From a bacterium (GTDB lineage Bacteria; Joyebacterota; Joyebacteria; Joyebacterales; Joyebacteraceae), in assembly GCA_025774245.1 (NCBI GenBank), contig JALGWI010000035.1:1-34522 (forward strand): a stretch of DNA of 34,522 nt, written 5' to 3'. Within the stretch, counting starts at the first letter, position 1, and the number at the start of each line of letters is the position of its first letter. The position numbers were made by a program, and so were the translations under genes. Shown here piece by piece: positions 8,676 to 16,727 of the stretch. The notes beneath the pieces are model-generated. The model made no database searches and was not told the DNA's origin. It saw only the letters and a program-made list of their open reading frames with translations.

Positions 8676-9365
8676 CTACTCGAGATACCTGGACTTGATG
8701 CGACCGACAGACGTGATCTCGGTGTCCGGATCACCCCTGTGCACGGCGCCCGCCCGCTCCTCGAGATCCTCCCACTCGATGATCTCCCACAGCGGCTCCC
8801 CGTTCGGGCCCACCTGTCCGGGATCGAGGTCTATCTGGAAGGTGAACATGTTGTCGGCCGTCGCGAGGTACATCAGCTCATCGTCGGGCAGCGGAATGAA
8901 GACGCGGAGGTCGACTTCCTCGGTGTACATCCACACGTCGTCGTAGGTCTCGTCGGGGAACGGTCCCGGGACGAACTCGATGGGGCCATCCGTGAGATCG
9001 AGCGTGATCCTGTCGACGTCGCTCTCGTCGCCGAACATGTTCTCGTGGATCTCTCGCTCCACCTGCTTGCCCCAGTCGGGAGGGAGCGGTTCGTTCGGAT
9101 CGTTCTGGTCGGCCTCGGCGGTCAGGAACATGAACTCCTCCGCCAGGCAGAGCAGGTACTCCTCGGCGTTCATGTATTCGTAGGCCGTCGTCAGGTTGTG
9201 CAGGACGTCCTCCGGCGTCAGGCGATACCGATAGGTCTCCGACTCGCCTCCACCGTTCCCGTCCCCCTCGTCCGGAGCGAACGGGTTCCAGCAGCCACCC
9301 AGCCCCACGAGCAGGACGGCGAGCACGGTCAGCAGTGCCAGACTTCGCTTCTGAATCCGAGCCAT
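8676..9365 (-). CDS. Lipoprotein, paralogue of the one at 9617
   Basis: The product is 229 residues from the ATG at 9365. An alternative ATG at 9383 adds MGVDFI and has a GAGG close by, so the start is uncertain. The signal peptide ends in the lipobox GLGGC (Cys25), followed by an acidic Gly-rich linker. The mature part starts TPEDVLHNLTTAYEYMNAEEYLLCLAEEFMF and ends ITSVGRIKSRYLE. Both ends align with the 9617 lipoprotein (DIVLRNLKAAF...YRNCFTEDYRF and TWGVLRGDYRS). The pattern of a helical start, a beta-rich middle and a Trp near the end recalls the NTF2/SnoaL-like fold, but I cannot assign a family. The gene stands alone between a near-consensus promoter and a strong terminator, so it is probably well expressed. 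Confidence 0.8.
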   Translation of the reverse strand: MARIQKRSLALLTVLAVLLVGLGGCWNPFAPDEGDGNGGGESETYRYRLTPEDVLHNLTTAYEYMNAEEYLLCLAEEFMFLTAEADQNDPNEPLPPDWGKQVEREIHENMFGDESDVDRITLDLTDGPIEFVPGPFPDETYDDVWMYTEEVDLRVFIPLPDDELMYLATADNMFTFQIDLDPGQVGPNGEPLWEIIEWEDLEERAGAVHRGDPDTEITSVGRIKSRYLE

Positions 9366-9407
9366 AATAAAGTCCACCCCCATGTGTCCTCACTCACACA
9401 ACTACTC

Positions 9408-9436
9408 ATTATATCAAGCAGATGGCCGTAAGTCAA
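9408..9436 (-). promoter_or_regulatory. Near-consensus sigma-70 promoter of the lipoprotein gene
   Basis: On the minus strand TTGACT (9436-9431) and a perfect TATAAT (9413-9408) are separated by exactly 17 bases. Transcription should begin near 9401, giving leaders of about 18 or 36 bases depending on the start codon used. It lies in an otherwise gene-free 251-base stretch (9366-9616) that also holds a 6-bp hairpin at 9468-9483. Confidence 0.85.
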
Positions 9437-9616
9437 GCCGCTCCCGGACCGTCGGAGCTCCCGTCCCGCCCAGCGGGCTGGGCCTCCCGGGCACCATTCC
9501 TGCCAAACAGTCAAAACGGTGCAAGTCCCATGCCTGCATCTCCCTGCAACATCCGACCCCGGCGGCTCGAGCGCCGACGGCCGGTCCGGAGCCCCCCAGC
9601 AGCCCCTCTGGAGCCG

Positions 9617-10222
9617 CTAGCTCCGGTAGTCCCCTCGGAGCACCCCCCACGTATCGTGGATGAGGGGTCCGGGGGGCCGCCTGTCCACCCAGCGGAAGAT
9701 CGCCCAGCGCCCCGTCACCCCGCGCCGCATGTGAAGCCGCGCGACGCCCTTGTAGGTGATCTCCTCGTCGACGTGAGCTCCCGATCCCCACACGATCGTC
9801 AGCTCGTAGGCCTCTTCCCGATACGTCTCGGTCTGCGTCTCGTCGGGCTCCAGGAGGGTTGTGAACGTCACCGTCGATGACGACGCGTCGGCGAAGATGG
9901 CGCTCGCCACCTGCTCCTCGTCGTCCCGGGTGAAGTTGGCGTAGCGGTCCTCGCCCTCTTCCCCGGCGTCGAGCGAGTCCTGGGGATCGACGTGGAACCG
10001 GTAGTCCTCCGTGAAGCAGTTCCTGTAGTTCGTGATGTTCTCGCCCTCGAACGCGGCCTTCAGGTTCCGGAGCACGATGTCTGTGTTGATCGGCGTCTCC
10101 CAGTCCGTCTGCCCGCCGTCGGGCGGGCCGTCCGCCTCCCGCGGCTCGAAGATGCATCCCCCCTGGAGGAGGAGGGAGAGCGTTACCAGGATCGCCGCCG
10201 CTGTGATTCGCTGCCAGCTCAT
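9617..10222 (-). CDS. Lipoprotein, paralogue of the one at 8676
   Basis: The start is set at the ATG at 10222, which has GGAGGA ten bases upstream and opens a lipoprotein signal (SWQRITAAAILVTLSLLLQGGC, Cys23). The open frame further upstream is the antisense shadow of the barrel gene. The 201-residue product has DIVLRNLKAAFEGENITNYRNCFTEDYRFHVDP, an aromatic and acidic middle (TFTTLLEPDETQTETYREEAYELTI), then WAIFRWVDRR and the end TWGVLRGDYRS. It is clearly related to the 8676 lipoprotein and probably has an NTF2-like fold (inference). It follows the beta-barrel gene by 19 bases, so the two are likely co-expressed and may work together at the outer membrane. The lipobox is slightly unusual, with Gln at -3. 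Confidence 0.78.
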   Translation of the reverse strand: MSWQRITAAAILVTLSLLLQGGCIFEPREADGPPDGGQTDWETPINTDIVLRNLKAAFEGENITNYRNCFTEDYRFHVDPQDSLDAGEEGEDRYANFTRDDEEQVASAIFADASSSTVTFTTLLEPDETQTETYREEAYELTIVWGSGAHVDEEITYKGVARLHMRRGVTGRWAIFRWVDRRPPGPLIHDTWGVLRGDYRS

Positions 10223-10241
10223 CGCTCTGACGTCCTCCGGG

Positions 10242-12251
10242 CTAGAAGGTCTTGCTGATGTTCGCGGTGATGTCCCAGACCTGCCGCTGCCGCTCCACGA
10301 TGTTCGTCGCGTCGCGATGCGTCCTTGCGACTGAGAACTCGAACTTCGTTCCATCTTCCCAGGTGTGATCGGCGACGGCCCTCCCCGAAATGCTGCTGTC
10401 GTACTTCTCGTTGGCGAGCCGTCTCACGCCGTCCACGAATGCCCACCTTCGTATGACGGAGAAGTCGTGCCGCAATTCGAAGCCAATGATCCCAAATATC
10501 CGATATCGTACAGTAAAGTCGATCCTGTTCTCGACGCGCTCGCTGTTCTTGCCGTATCGCTCGACCCCGGATTCGTCCGCGAGGTACGACCCCTCGTCCT
10601 GAGAACGGAACGTGTGATTCACGATCACCCTGACGGGGTCGATCGGCTTCCACTCGGCCCCTGTCGACACGCCGAAGTTCCGGATGAGGAAGTTCGAGTC
10701 CCGGTCGAAGGTGTAGAGCGTGTAGTCGGCGGAGAGTTCGTACCTCTGACGCAGACTGAAGACCGGCGAGAACACCTTCCTGATGAACGGCTGGATCGAG
10801 AACGTCTGCGTCGATTTGTTGTCCGCGGTCCGTGAGGTCCGGATGTAGATCAACCTGTCCTCCCGGACCTTCACCTGGACGCCGGTGGCGAAGTCGGGCC
10901 ACGGATCGTAGTCGAGCCTGAGGGAGAGCTCGCGATCGTAGAGGTCGCGGTCCTGGTCGTTCTGCTCCATGTTGACCTTCTCACCTGCGTCGTGCTGGAC
11001 GGTCGCCAGGAGCGAACTGGTGAAGACGTCGCCGGTCTGGGAATCGAAGTACTCGTTGCGCTTCGTGTCGGACCGAAGGTCGAAGCCGTATTTCGTCTCG
11101 CCGATCGTGTAGTTGACGTTGCCCCGCACGGCGCGCGTCGTGATGTCGCTGTCCCTCGTGGTCTCGATGGCGTAGTACGACTGGGAGCGGTTGTAGTCGT
11201 ACGTCAGTTTCGTCTCGAGGCCCGGCAGGAGGAAGATCGAGGCGTTGATGGCGGCCCCGTCGGTGTCCTGTTCCCGCGTCTCTGTCTCCAGGTTCTTCGG
11301 GTACTCCGACAACGCCATCGCCCGCCTGAGGTCGGCGGTCATACTGTGCTCGCCCCAGCGGTAGTCCATTCGTCCGGTCATGGTGTGGCCGAACGACTCG
11401 TCCTCGCTCTCGACGCCTCCCTGCTCCGAGTCGAGGAGGGAGTGCGAGCCCTGATAGCCGAAGTCGGTCGAGAACCGTTCGTGGGGACTGTACCGTACGC
11501 TGGCGTTCACCGACTGCCTGGAACCGGCGCTCTCGACGTCCGAGTAGCGGTTCTTCTCCATGCCGGCGGTCCCGCCCATGCTCAGGTGGAGGCCGCTCAG
11601 ATAGGTCTTCGCGAAGCCGAGGTTCAAGTCCATGCTGTCTTTCTCGCGGAAGCTCGTCGTCTCGTTGGGCATGCCCTGGTTCCGGGCGTCGCGCTGGACG
11701 GTGCGAACGTATCTGACGCCCGTGGAGATCACCTGCGACAGGGGGAGATTGAGCCCTATGTTCCAGTTCTCGTTGCGGTTCTCCCTGTTGAGCACCTCGT
11801 TATCGCGAATGGTGATCTTCGTCGTCGCCCTGAACATGAGCCTCTTGGTCAGGGGATAGCTCATATCGAAGTCGTGGTTCCAGGAGGTCACGTCCTGGTC
11901 GCGACCGTACGAAAGCTTGTAGATGGGATGGAACTCGCGATCAAAGCCCCCGCCCTCGGGCCGCTGGAACGGGCGCTCGATGACAGGAACCCAGTCGTCG
12001 TCGCCGGGGACCTGCTCGCCCTCTTCGGGTTCCCCCTCGACGCCCTCCCCCTCGACGGGCTCCCCCTCGACGCCCTCCCCCTCGACGGGTTCCCCCTCGA
12101 CACCCTCTCCCTCGACTGCTCCCTCGTCCCCATCGCCGCCGGATCCGCCCTCCGGATCGCCGTCGCCGTCCTGCGCGCAGACGGGGAGCGCCACGGCAAG
12201 AAGCACGAGCGCCGCAAGGAGGATCACCGGATGTCGTCTGATGAGGAGCAC
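10242..12251 (-). CDS. Large outer-membrane beta-barrel protein with a Glu/Gly repeat linker
   Basis: The GTG at 12251 (GGAAGG nine bases upstream) opens a clean signal peptide (LLAALVLLAVALPVCA) and gives 669 residues. The frame extends upstream to 12389, but that Pro/Ala-rich stretch would overlap rsmA and has no ribosome site. The mature protein begins with a very acidic Gly-rich linker built from three copies of VEGEGVEGEP. About 500 residues of alternating polar and hydrophobic strands follow, with many Arg, Asp and Tyr and few Cys. Examples are YVRTVQRDARNQG, FSTDFGYQGSHS and LTYDYNRSQSYY. It ends in ANISKTF, a terminal Phe as recognised by the Bam machinery. There is no OstA, POTRA or plug domain, so it is not LptD, BamA or a TonB receptor. 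The function is unknown. Confidence 0.8.
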   Translation of the reverse strand: MLLIRRHPVILLAALVLLAVALPVCAQDGDGDPEGGSGGDGDEGAVEGEGVEGEPVEGEGVEGEPVEGEGVEGEPEEGEQVPGDDDWVPVIERPFQRPEGGGFDREFHPIYKLSYGRDQDVTSWNHDFDMSYPLTKRLMFRATTKITIRDNEVLNRENRNENWNIGLNLPLSQVISTGVRYVRTVQRDARNQGMPNETTSFREKDSMDLNLGFAKTYLSGLHLSMGGTAGMEKNRYSDVESAGSRQSVNASVRYSPHERFSTDFGYQGSHSLLDSEQGGVESEDESFGHTMTGRMDYRWGEHSMTADLRRAMALSEYPKNLETETREQDTDGAAINASIFLLPGLETKLTYDYNRSQSYYAIETTRDSDITTRAVRGNVNYTIGETKYGFDLRSDTKRNEYFDSQTGDVFTSSLLATVQHDAGEKVNMEQNDQDRDLYDRELSLRLDYDPWPDFATGVQVKVREDRLIYIRTSRTADNKSTQTFSIQPFIRKVFSPVFSLRQRYELSADYTLYTFDRDSNFLIRNFGVSTGAEWKPIDPVRVIVNHTFRSQDEGSYLADESGVERYGKNSERVENRIDFTVRYRIFGIIGFELRHDFSVIRRWAFVDGVRRLANEKYDSSISGRAVADHTWEDGTKFEFSVARTHRDATNIVERQRQVWDITANISKTF
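12031..12120 (-). repeat. Three 30-bp tandem repeats coding VEGEGVEGEP
   Basis: There are three back-to-back 30-base units at 12031-12060, 12061-12090 and 12091-12120. The first two differ at one base and the third at several. The length is a multiple of three, so copy-number change would keep the frame of the barrel protein and only alter the length of its acidic linker. Confidence 0.9.
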
Positions 12252-12363
12252 GTTCCTGGACCTTCCCGTTCCGGTCGTGGCCTTCGGTGCTGCGCGTGGC
12301 TCCGGGGCCGCGCGCGGCTGCGGCGTGACGCGTGATCCCTGGTGCTCCGCGTGATCCCCGGCG

Positions 12364-13224
12364 TTACGCGCGGCCTTCGGGCCCGTCATCCTTCCGGAGC
12401 CCCGACGTCAGCTCGTCGAACTCCTCGACGGAGAGCGACTCGCCCCGCCGCGACAGATCGATGCCCGTCGCTGCTTCGAGGTCGCCAGCGAGGATGTCGG
12501 CGCCGTCGATGAGCGCCCCGAGCGAACGGCGGAGCATCTTCCGGCGCTGCCCGAAGGCCGCGTGGACGACCTCCGAGAACGCGGCAGGATCGGAGCGCCG
12601 CTCGAGAGGCTCCTCGAAGCCGATCTCAACGACGCGCGAGTCCACCTTCGGCCGCGGATGGAAGCACGTCCGGCGCACCCCGAAGAGCTGCCGGACCCGC
12701 GCGTGGAACTGGAGCACGACCGAGAGCGCCGAGTAGTCCCGCTCGCCGGGCGTGGCGACCATCCTCGCGCCGACCTCGGCCTGGACCATCAGGACCGCGC
12801 GCGAGACGACATTCTTCTCCTCGAGGAGGAGGCGGACGACAGGGCTCGTCACCGCGTACGGGAGGTTTCCGGCGACGAGCACCCTCTCGACCCCGCGCTC
12901 CCCGGCGACACCCGCGAGGTCGAACTCGAGGATGTCTCCGTTCACGAGCGTGATGCCCGATGGCTTGCCGTACTCCGCTTCGAACGCCCGCGCGATCCCG
13001 GAGTCGATCTCGACGGCCACCACGTGGCCTGCCTTCTCGGCCAGCCCAAAGGTGATCGCCCCGAACCCCGATCCGATCTCGACGACTACGTCGCTTGGGC
13101 CCGCCCCGACCGCGTCGACCACCTTCCGCGCGACATTCCCGTCAGCGAGGAAATTCTGCCCCCGTCGCTTCGATGGCGCAAGCCCGTACTTCGCGAGCAT
13201 TGCTGATGCGGGTGTCGGCTGCAT
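12364..13224 (-). CDS. rsmA: 16S rRNA dimethyladenosine transferase RsmA (KsgA)
   Basis: RsmA dimethylates two adjacent adenines in the 3' hairpin of 16S rRNA late in 30S assembly. The product is 286 residues, a normal length. It shows KRRGQNFL at 20-26, motif I VVVEIGSGFGAIT (E49 to G55), VAVEID at 70-73, NGDILEFD and the catalytic NLPY at 120-123, then AVTSPVV. The C-terminal domain has the family signature FHPRPKVDS and AFGQRRKMLRRSL. The ATG at 13224 has GGAGGT eight bases upstream, inside the end of the TatD-radical SAM gene. Only two bases separate the genes, so translation is probably coupled. Between this gene and the barrel gene (12252-12363) lie CGTGAT-type imperfect repeats. Confidence 0.96.
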   Translation of the reverse strand: MQPTPASAMLAKYGLAPSKRRGQNFLADGNVARKVVDAVGAGPSDVVVEIGSGFGAITFGLAEKAGHVVAVEIDSGIARAFEAEYGKPSGITLVNGDILEFDLAGVAGERGVERVLVAGNLPYAVTSPVVRLLLEEKNVVSRAVLMVQAEVGARMVATPGERDYSALSVVLQFHARVRQLFGVRRTCFHPRPKVDSRVVEIGFEEPLERRSDPAAFSEVVHAAFGQRRKMLRRSLGALIDGADILAGDLEAATGIDLSRRGESLSVEEFDELTSGLRKDDGPEGRA

Positions 13225-13226
13225 CC

Positions 13227-14705
13227 CTACGGACCTCCGGAACGCCCCGAGGAGTGGGGCCGTCTCCCATTCCTCGGGACCCCGCCGCCCCTCACCCGGA
13301 GGGGTGCGCCGAGCCTGCCGGCAAGCGCCTCGGCCTCCCCGAGGTCGATCTCGGGGACGTCGACGACGCTCACGGTCACCGGGAGCCCGACCTTCCGGCA
13401 CTCCCGCACGAACGCCTGCACGTGATCGAACGTGTCGCTGCCGAATCGCGGCCGGCAGATCGCCTCGTACGCCTCGGCCGTCGTCGCGTTGAGGCTGACC
13501 CAGACCGCGTCCACGGCATCGACGAGCTGCGGAACGATGTTCCTGTTCCAGATCAGGTTCCCGTGCCCGTTCGTGTCGAGCCTGACCCGCCCGCCCTGCG
13601 CCCGGACGCGCTTTCCAACCTCGAGGATCGCGTCGAGCCGCACGGTCGGCTCCCCGTAGCCGCAGAAGACGACCTCGCGGTAACGTGCGGGATCGCCGAT
13701 GGCGTCGAGGATCTCCTCCGCCGTCGGCTCGCGATCGAGCCGCAGGTTGTAGCCCCAGAGGGAATCGGACTCGTAGCGGACACAGAAGTAGCACTCGTTC
13801 GTGCAGCGGTTGGTGATGTTGAGATAGAGGTTCCCCCACATCTCATAGGCAATAGACGGGGCCGGCAGCTCGGGGATTCGAAAGAGCTTGAGGGCGTTCC
13901 CGGTCGTGGCCCTCGCCAGGTCGTCGACGTCGATCCCGCGGATCTCCGCGATCGTCTCGGCGACGCGCGCCACGTAGGCGGGCTCGTTCCGCTTCCCGCG
14001 GTGCGGCGCGGGTGCCAGCCACGGCGCGTCCGTCTCGAGAAGGAGCCGCTGGATCGGGACCGCACCAGCCACCTCGACGAGGCGACCGCGCTTCGAGTAC
14101 GTGACCGGGCCGCCGATCCCCACGTGGAATCCCCTCGCGATGACCTTCCTCGCGTAGTCGACGTCCCCGGGGAAGCAGTGCATCACGCCTCCGCCGGCTC
14201 CGGCCTCCTCGTCGTCGACGATGTCGAGGACGTTCCTGAGCGCTCCGCCAGGCTCGTCCCTGGCGTCCCGCGAGTGCACGATGAGCGGCAGGCCGAGCCT
14301 GCGTGCGAGACGGATCTGCTCGCGAAACGCCCGCCGCTGATCCTCGCGCGGCGACAGATCGCGGTAGTAGTCGAGCCCGGTCTCGCCGATCGCGATGACC
14401 TTCGGGTGCGCCGCGAGCCGCTCGAGCTCATCGAGAAGCGATTCGCTGAGCTCTCCGGCCTCGTGCGGGTGGAGGCCGACCGACGCGTAGACGAACTCGT
14501 AGCGCTCCGCGAGCTCGATCGAGCCGAGGCTCGTCTCGAGATCGAAGCCGACGTTCACCATGATCCCTACGCCCGCGGACCTCGCGCGGCGAATGACGTC
14601 CTCGCGATCGCCGGCGTACGGATCGAGGTTGAGATGCACGTGGGTGTCTGAGAGAAGGAGCGGCGCCTGCGTCGAGGCGCCCTCCGCTGTCTCGGAGGTA
14701 GACAC
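13227..14705 (-). CDS. TatD-family metal-dependent hydrolase fused to a radical SAM domain
   Basis: This is one continuous 492-residue protein with two enzyme domains. Residues 18 to about 282 are a TatD hydrolase with the full metal set: H22-x-H24, E108 in GETGLDYY, H144 in VHSRDA, H176 in MHCFPG and D226 in LETDAPWLAP. Residues from about 290 are a radical SAM domain with C301-x3-C305-x2-C308 in NRCTNECYFCVRY, then VVFCGYGEPT and RLDTNGHGNL. This matches the radical SAM family named for its association with TatD genes. The start is the GTG at 14705 and its ribosome site is weak. The last 20 residues are a Gly/Arg-rich tail of unclear meaning. The gene sits between metG and rsmA, where Bacillus has tatD (yabD). 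The substrate of the radical SAM half is unknown. Confidence 0.9.
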   Translation of the reverse strand: MSTSETAEGASTQAPLLLSDTHVHLNLDPYAGDREDVIRRARSAGVGIMVNVGFDLETSLGSIELAERYEFVYASVGLHPHEAGELSESLLDELERLAAHPKVIAIGETGLDYYRDLSPREDQRRAFREQIRLARRLGLPLIVHSRDARDEPGGALRNVLDIVDDEEAGAGGGVMHCFPGDVDYARKVIARGFHVGIGGPVTYSKRGRLVEVAGAVPIQRLLLETDAPWLAPAPHRGKRNEPAYVARVAETIAEIRGIDVDDLARATTGNALKLFRIPELPAPSIAYEMWGNLYLNITNRCTNECYFCVRYESDSLWGYNLRLDREPTAEEILDAIGDPARYREVVFCGYGEPTVRLDAILEVGKRVRAQGGRVRLDTNGHGNLIWNRNIVPQLVDAVDAVWVSLNATTAEAYEAICRPRFGSDTFDHVQAFVRECRKVGLPVTVSVVDVPEIDLGEAEALAGRLGAPLRVRGGGVPRNGRRPHSSGRSGGP

Positions 14706-14771
14706 GATGACCCGCCCTCTCAGGAGGTTGTCACGGGAAGAGACGCTCGAGGGGAGCGTCTCCGGAAGACG

Positions 14772-16727
14772 CTAGCTCACGCCCGTGCCCGGGGGGAGGT
14801 CCTTGTCGGGAACGACGAGCGCAAGCGCCCCGTCGCCCACGGCCGCGAGGAGCATCGCCTGGGACTCGATCCCCCTGATCTTCGCCGGCTCGAGGTTCGC
14901 GACCACGACGATCGTCTTCCCCACGAGATCCGCCGCCGGGTAGCTCTCGGCGATACCGGCGACCATCTGCCTCTCGTCGTCGCCGCCGAGGTCGATCTTC
15001 ATGAGCACGAGCTTCGTCGTGCCTTCGACCTTCTCGGCCTCGAGGATCTTCGCGAGCTTGAGATCGAGCTCTTTGAACTGCTGGAAGGTCACCATGGTCG
15101 ACTCGCCCCCTTCGCGCGTGTCGTCGGCGCGTGCGCCGCCTCCGCCGGCCGGCCCGGCGGCCGCCGCCTTCGCCGCCCCGGACACGACGTCGAACCTCGC
15201 CGCCAGATCTTCGTCGGTGTACTTCGGGAAGATCGCTTCGCCCTTCGTCACCCGGATCGTGTCGCCCCATCCACCGCCCCACCGCAGGAGCTCGTCGATG
15301 GGAACGTCTCCCGGCGCGAAGGAGAGACCCAGCTCACCGAGGATGGCCTCGCACTTCCCCGGCATGACGGACCACGAGAGGACCGTCACCTGCCGGATCG
15401 CCTCGAGCACGTCGAAGAGAACCTGCTCGAGCCTCTCCCGGTCGCCCTTCGCAAGGACCCAAGGCTTCTCCTCCTCGATGTAGGCGTTGGCGCGCCGCAC
15501 CAGCTCCCAGATCCGCGCGAGCGCCGACTGCGGAGCGTACGCGAGCATGTCGGCGGTGACCCCTTCCCTCACGCTCGCCGCAAGAGAGGGGAGCGCATCG
15601 CCGCTCGACGACGCCAGGTTCCGCACCTCCCCGCCGAGGAACTTCCCGACCATCGCCGTCGCGCGCGACACGAGGTTGCCGAGATCGTTCGCCAGCTCGG
15701 AGTCGTACCGGACGCGGAACTGCTCCCACGTGAAGTCGACGTCGCGGCCGTAGGTTCCCTCGCGCATGAGGAAGTACCGGAGCGCCGACGGCCCGAACAT
15801 GTCGGCCGCCTCGAGGGGATCCACGGTCACGCCGCGGCTCTTCGAGAGCTTCTCGCCTTTGAAGTAGACGAAGCCGTGCCCGTAGATCGTCTTCGGAAGC
15901 TCGACCCCGGCGCTCATGAGCATCGACGGCCAGATCACGCAGTGGAAACGCGTGATGTCCTTCCCGATGACATGCACGTCGGCCGGCCACCACCTTCGGA
16001 AGAGCTCGTCGTCGTGGCCGTAGCCGACGCCGGTCACGTAGTTTGTGAGCGCGTCGACCCAAACGTAGATGACCTGCGACTCGTCGAGGGGCAGCGGAAC
16101 GCCCCAGTCGGTCCCGGCGCGCGTGATGCTGATGTCTTCGAGCCCGCCCCTGATGAGCTGGAGGATCTCGTTCTTCCTCGATTCCGGCTGGATGAACTCC
16201 GGGTTCGCCTCTATGTGCGCCAGGAGCCGGTCGGCGTACTTGGAGAGCCGGAAGAAGTAGTTCTCCTCCTTGATCCACGCCGGCTTCGTCCCGTGCGTCG
16301 GACAGCACCCGTCCACGAGGTCCTTCTCCTGCAGGAACGCCTCGCAGGACTCGCAGTAGTGGCCCTCGTAGTGCCCCCGGTAGATGTCGTGCTCGAGGGC
16401 GCGGAAGAGGGTCGAGAGTCCCTTGACGTGGTCGGGCTCGGTCGTCCGGATGAACCGGTCGAACGACACCTCGAGCTTCTCCCAGATCCGGCGGAAGACC
16501 CGTTCCATCTCGTCGCAGTAGGCAGTCGGGTCCATGCCCTTCGCCCTCGCTGCGCGGAGCACGTTCAGGCTGTGTTCGTCGTTCCCCATCAGAAAGAAGA
16601 CGTCGTCGCCCAAGAGCCGGTGGAAGCGCGCGAAGACGTCAGCCGAGATCTTCTCGTACGCCGTCCCGATGTGGGGCGCGCTGTTGACGTAGTCGATCGC
16701 TGTCGTGATGTAGAACTTACTCGCCAT
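14772..16727 (-). CDS. metG: Methionyl-tRNA synthetase with C-terminal tRNA-binding domain
   Basis: MetG charges initiator and elongator tRNA-Met. The start is taken at the ATG at 16727 (GAGGGTGGGA just upstream), giving 651 residues and an 11-base overlap with ricT. An ATG 12 bases earlier would add MRVG. The Rossmann half has the HIGH-type motif APHIGTAY at 17-24 and KLSKS at 293-297. One zinc knuckle, YCESCEAF...CCPTHGT (Cys3His), is as in the Thermus and Bacillus type. After a helical anticodon domain and an Ala/Gly-rich linker comes a C-terminal EMAP-II-like domain. It shows FKELDLKLAKILEAEKVEGTTKLVLMKIDLG, VGKTIVVVANLEPAKIRGIES and MLLAA, and aids tRNA binding and dimerisation. Confidence 0.97.
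   Translation of the reverse strand: MASKFYITTAIDYVNSAPHIGTAYEKISADVFARFHRLLGDDVFFLMGNDEHSLNVLRAARAKGMDPTAYCDEMERVFRRIWEKLEVSFDRFIRTTEPDHVKGLSTLFRALEHDIYRGHYEGHYCESCEAFLQEKDLVDGCCPTHGTKPAWIKEENYFFRLSKYADRLLAHIEANPEFIQPESRKNEILQLIRGGLEDISITRAGTDWGVPLPLDESQVIYVWVDALTNYVTGVGYGHDDELFRRWWPADVHVIGKDITRFHCVIWPSMLMSAGVELPKTIYGHGFVYFKGEKLSKSRGVTVDPLEAADMFGPSALRYFLMREGTYGRDVDFTWEQFRVRYDSELANDLGNLVSRATAMVGKFLGGEVRNLASSSGDALPSLAASVREGVTADMLAYAPQSALARIWELVRRANAYIEEEKPWVLAKGDRERLEQVLFDVLEAIRQVTVLSWSVMPGKCEAILGELGLSFAPGDVPIDELLRWGGGWGDTIRVTKGEAIFPKYTDEDLAARFDVVSGAAKAAAAGPAGGGGARADDTREGGESTMVTFQQFKELDLKLAKILEAEKVEGTTKLVLMKIDLGGDDERQMVAGIAESYPAADLVGKTIVVVANLEPAKIRGIESQAMLLAAVGDGALALVVPDKDLPPGTGVS

Noticed and set aside
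9468-9483. Terminator between the two lipoprotein genes
   Set aside because: It is a six-base stem (GCCCAG / CTGGGC) without a T-run; it is not enough to call a terminator.
12031-12120. CRISPR-like array
   Set aside because: The 30-bp units are directly adjacent without spacers and are in frame inside a coding gene.
10242-12251. LptD assignment for the barrel protein, suggested by its nearness to surA-pdxA-rsmA
   Set aside because: There is no OstA/LptA-like N-terminal domain and none of the paired Cys residues of LptD; instead there is an acidic repeat linker.
11923-12354. Ser/Pro-rich plus-strand frame with repeats (SPSTGSPSTP)
   Set aside because: It is the complement of the Glu/Gly repeat in the barrel protein and has no start signal or independent support.
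12252-12389. Longer barrel protein starting at 12389
   Set aside because: It would place a Pro/Ala-rich stretch before the signal peptide and overlap rsmA, with no usable ribosome site; the GTG at 12251 opens the signal peptide directly.
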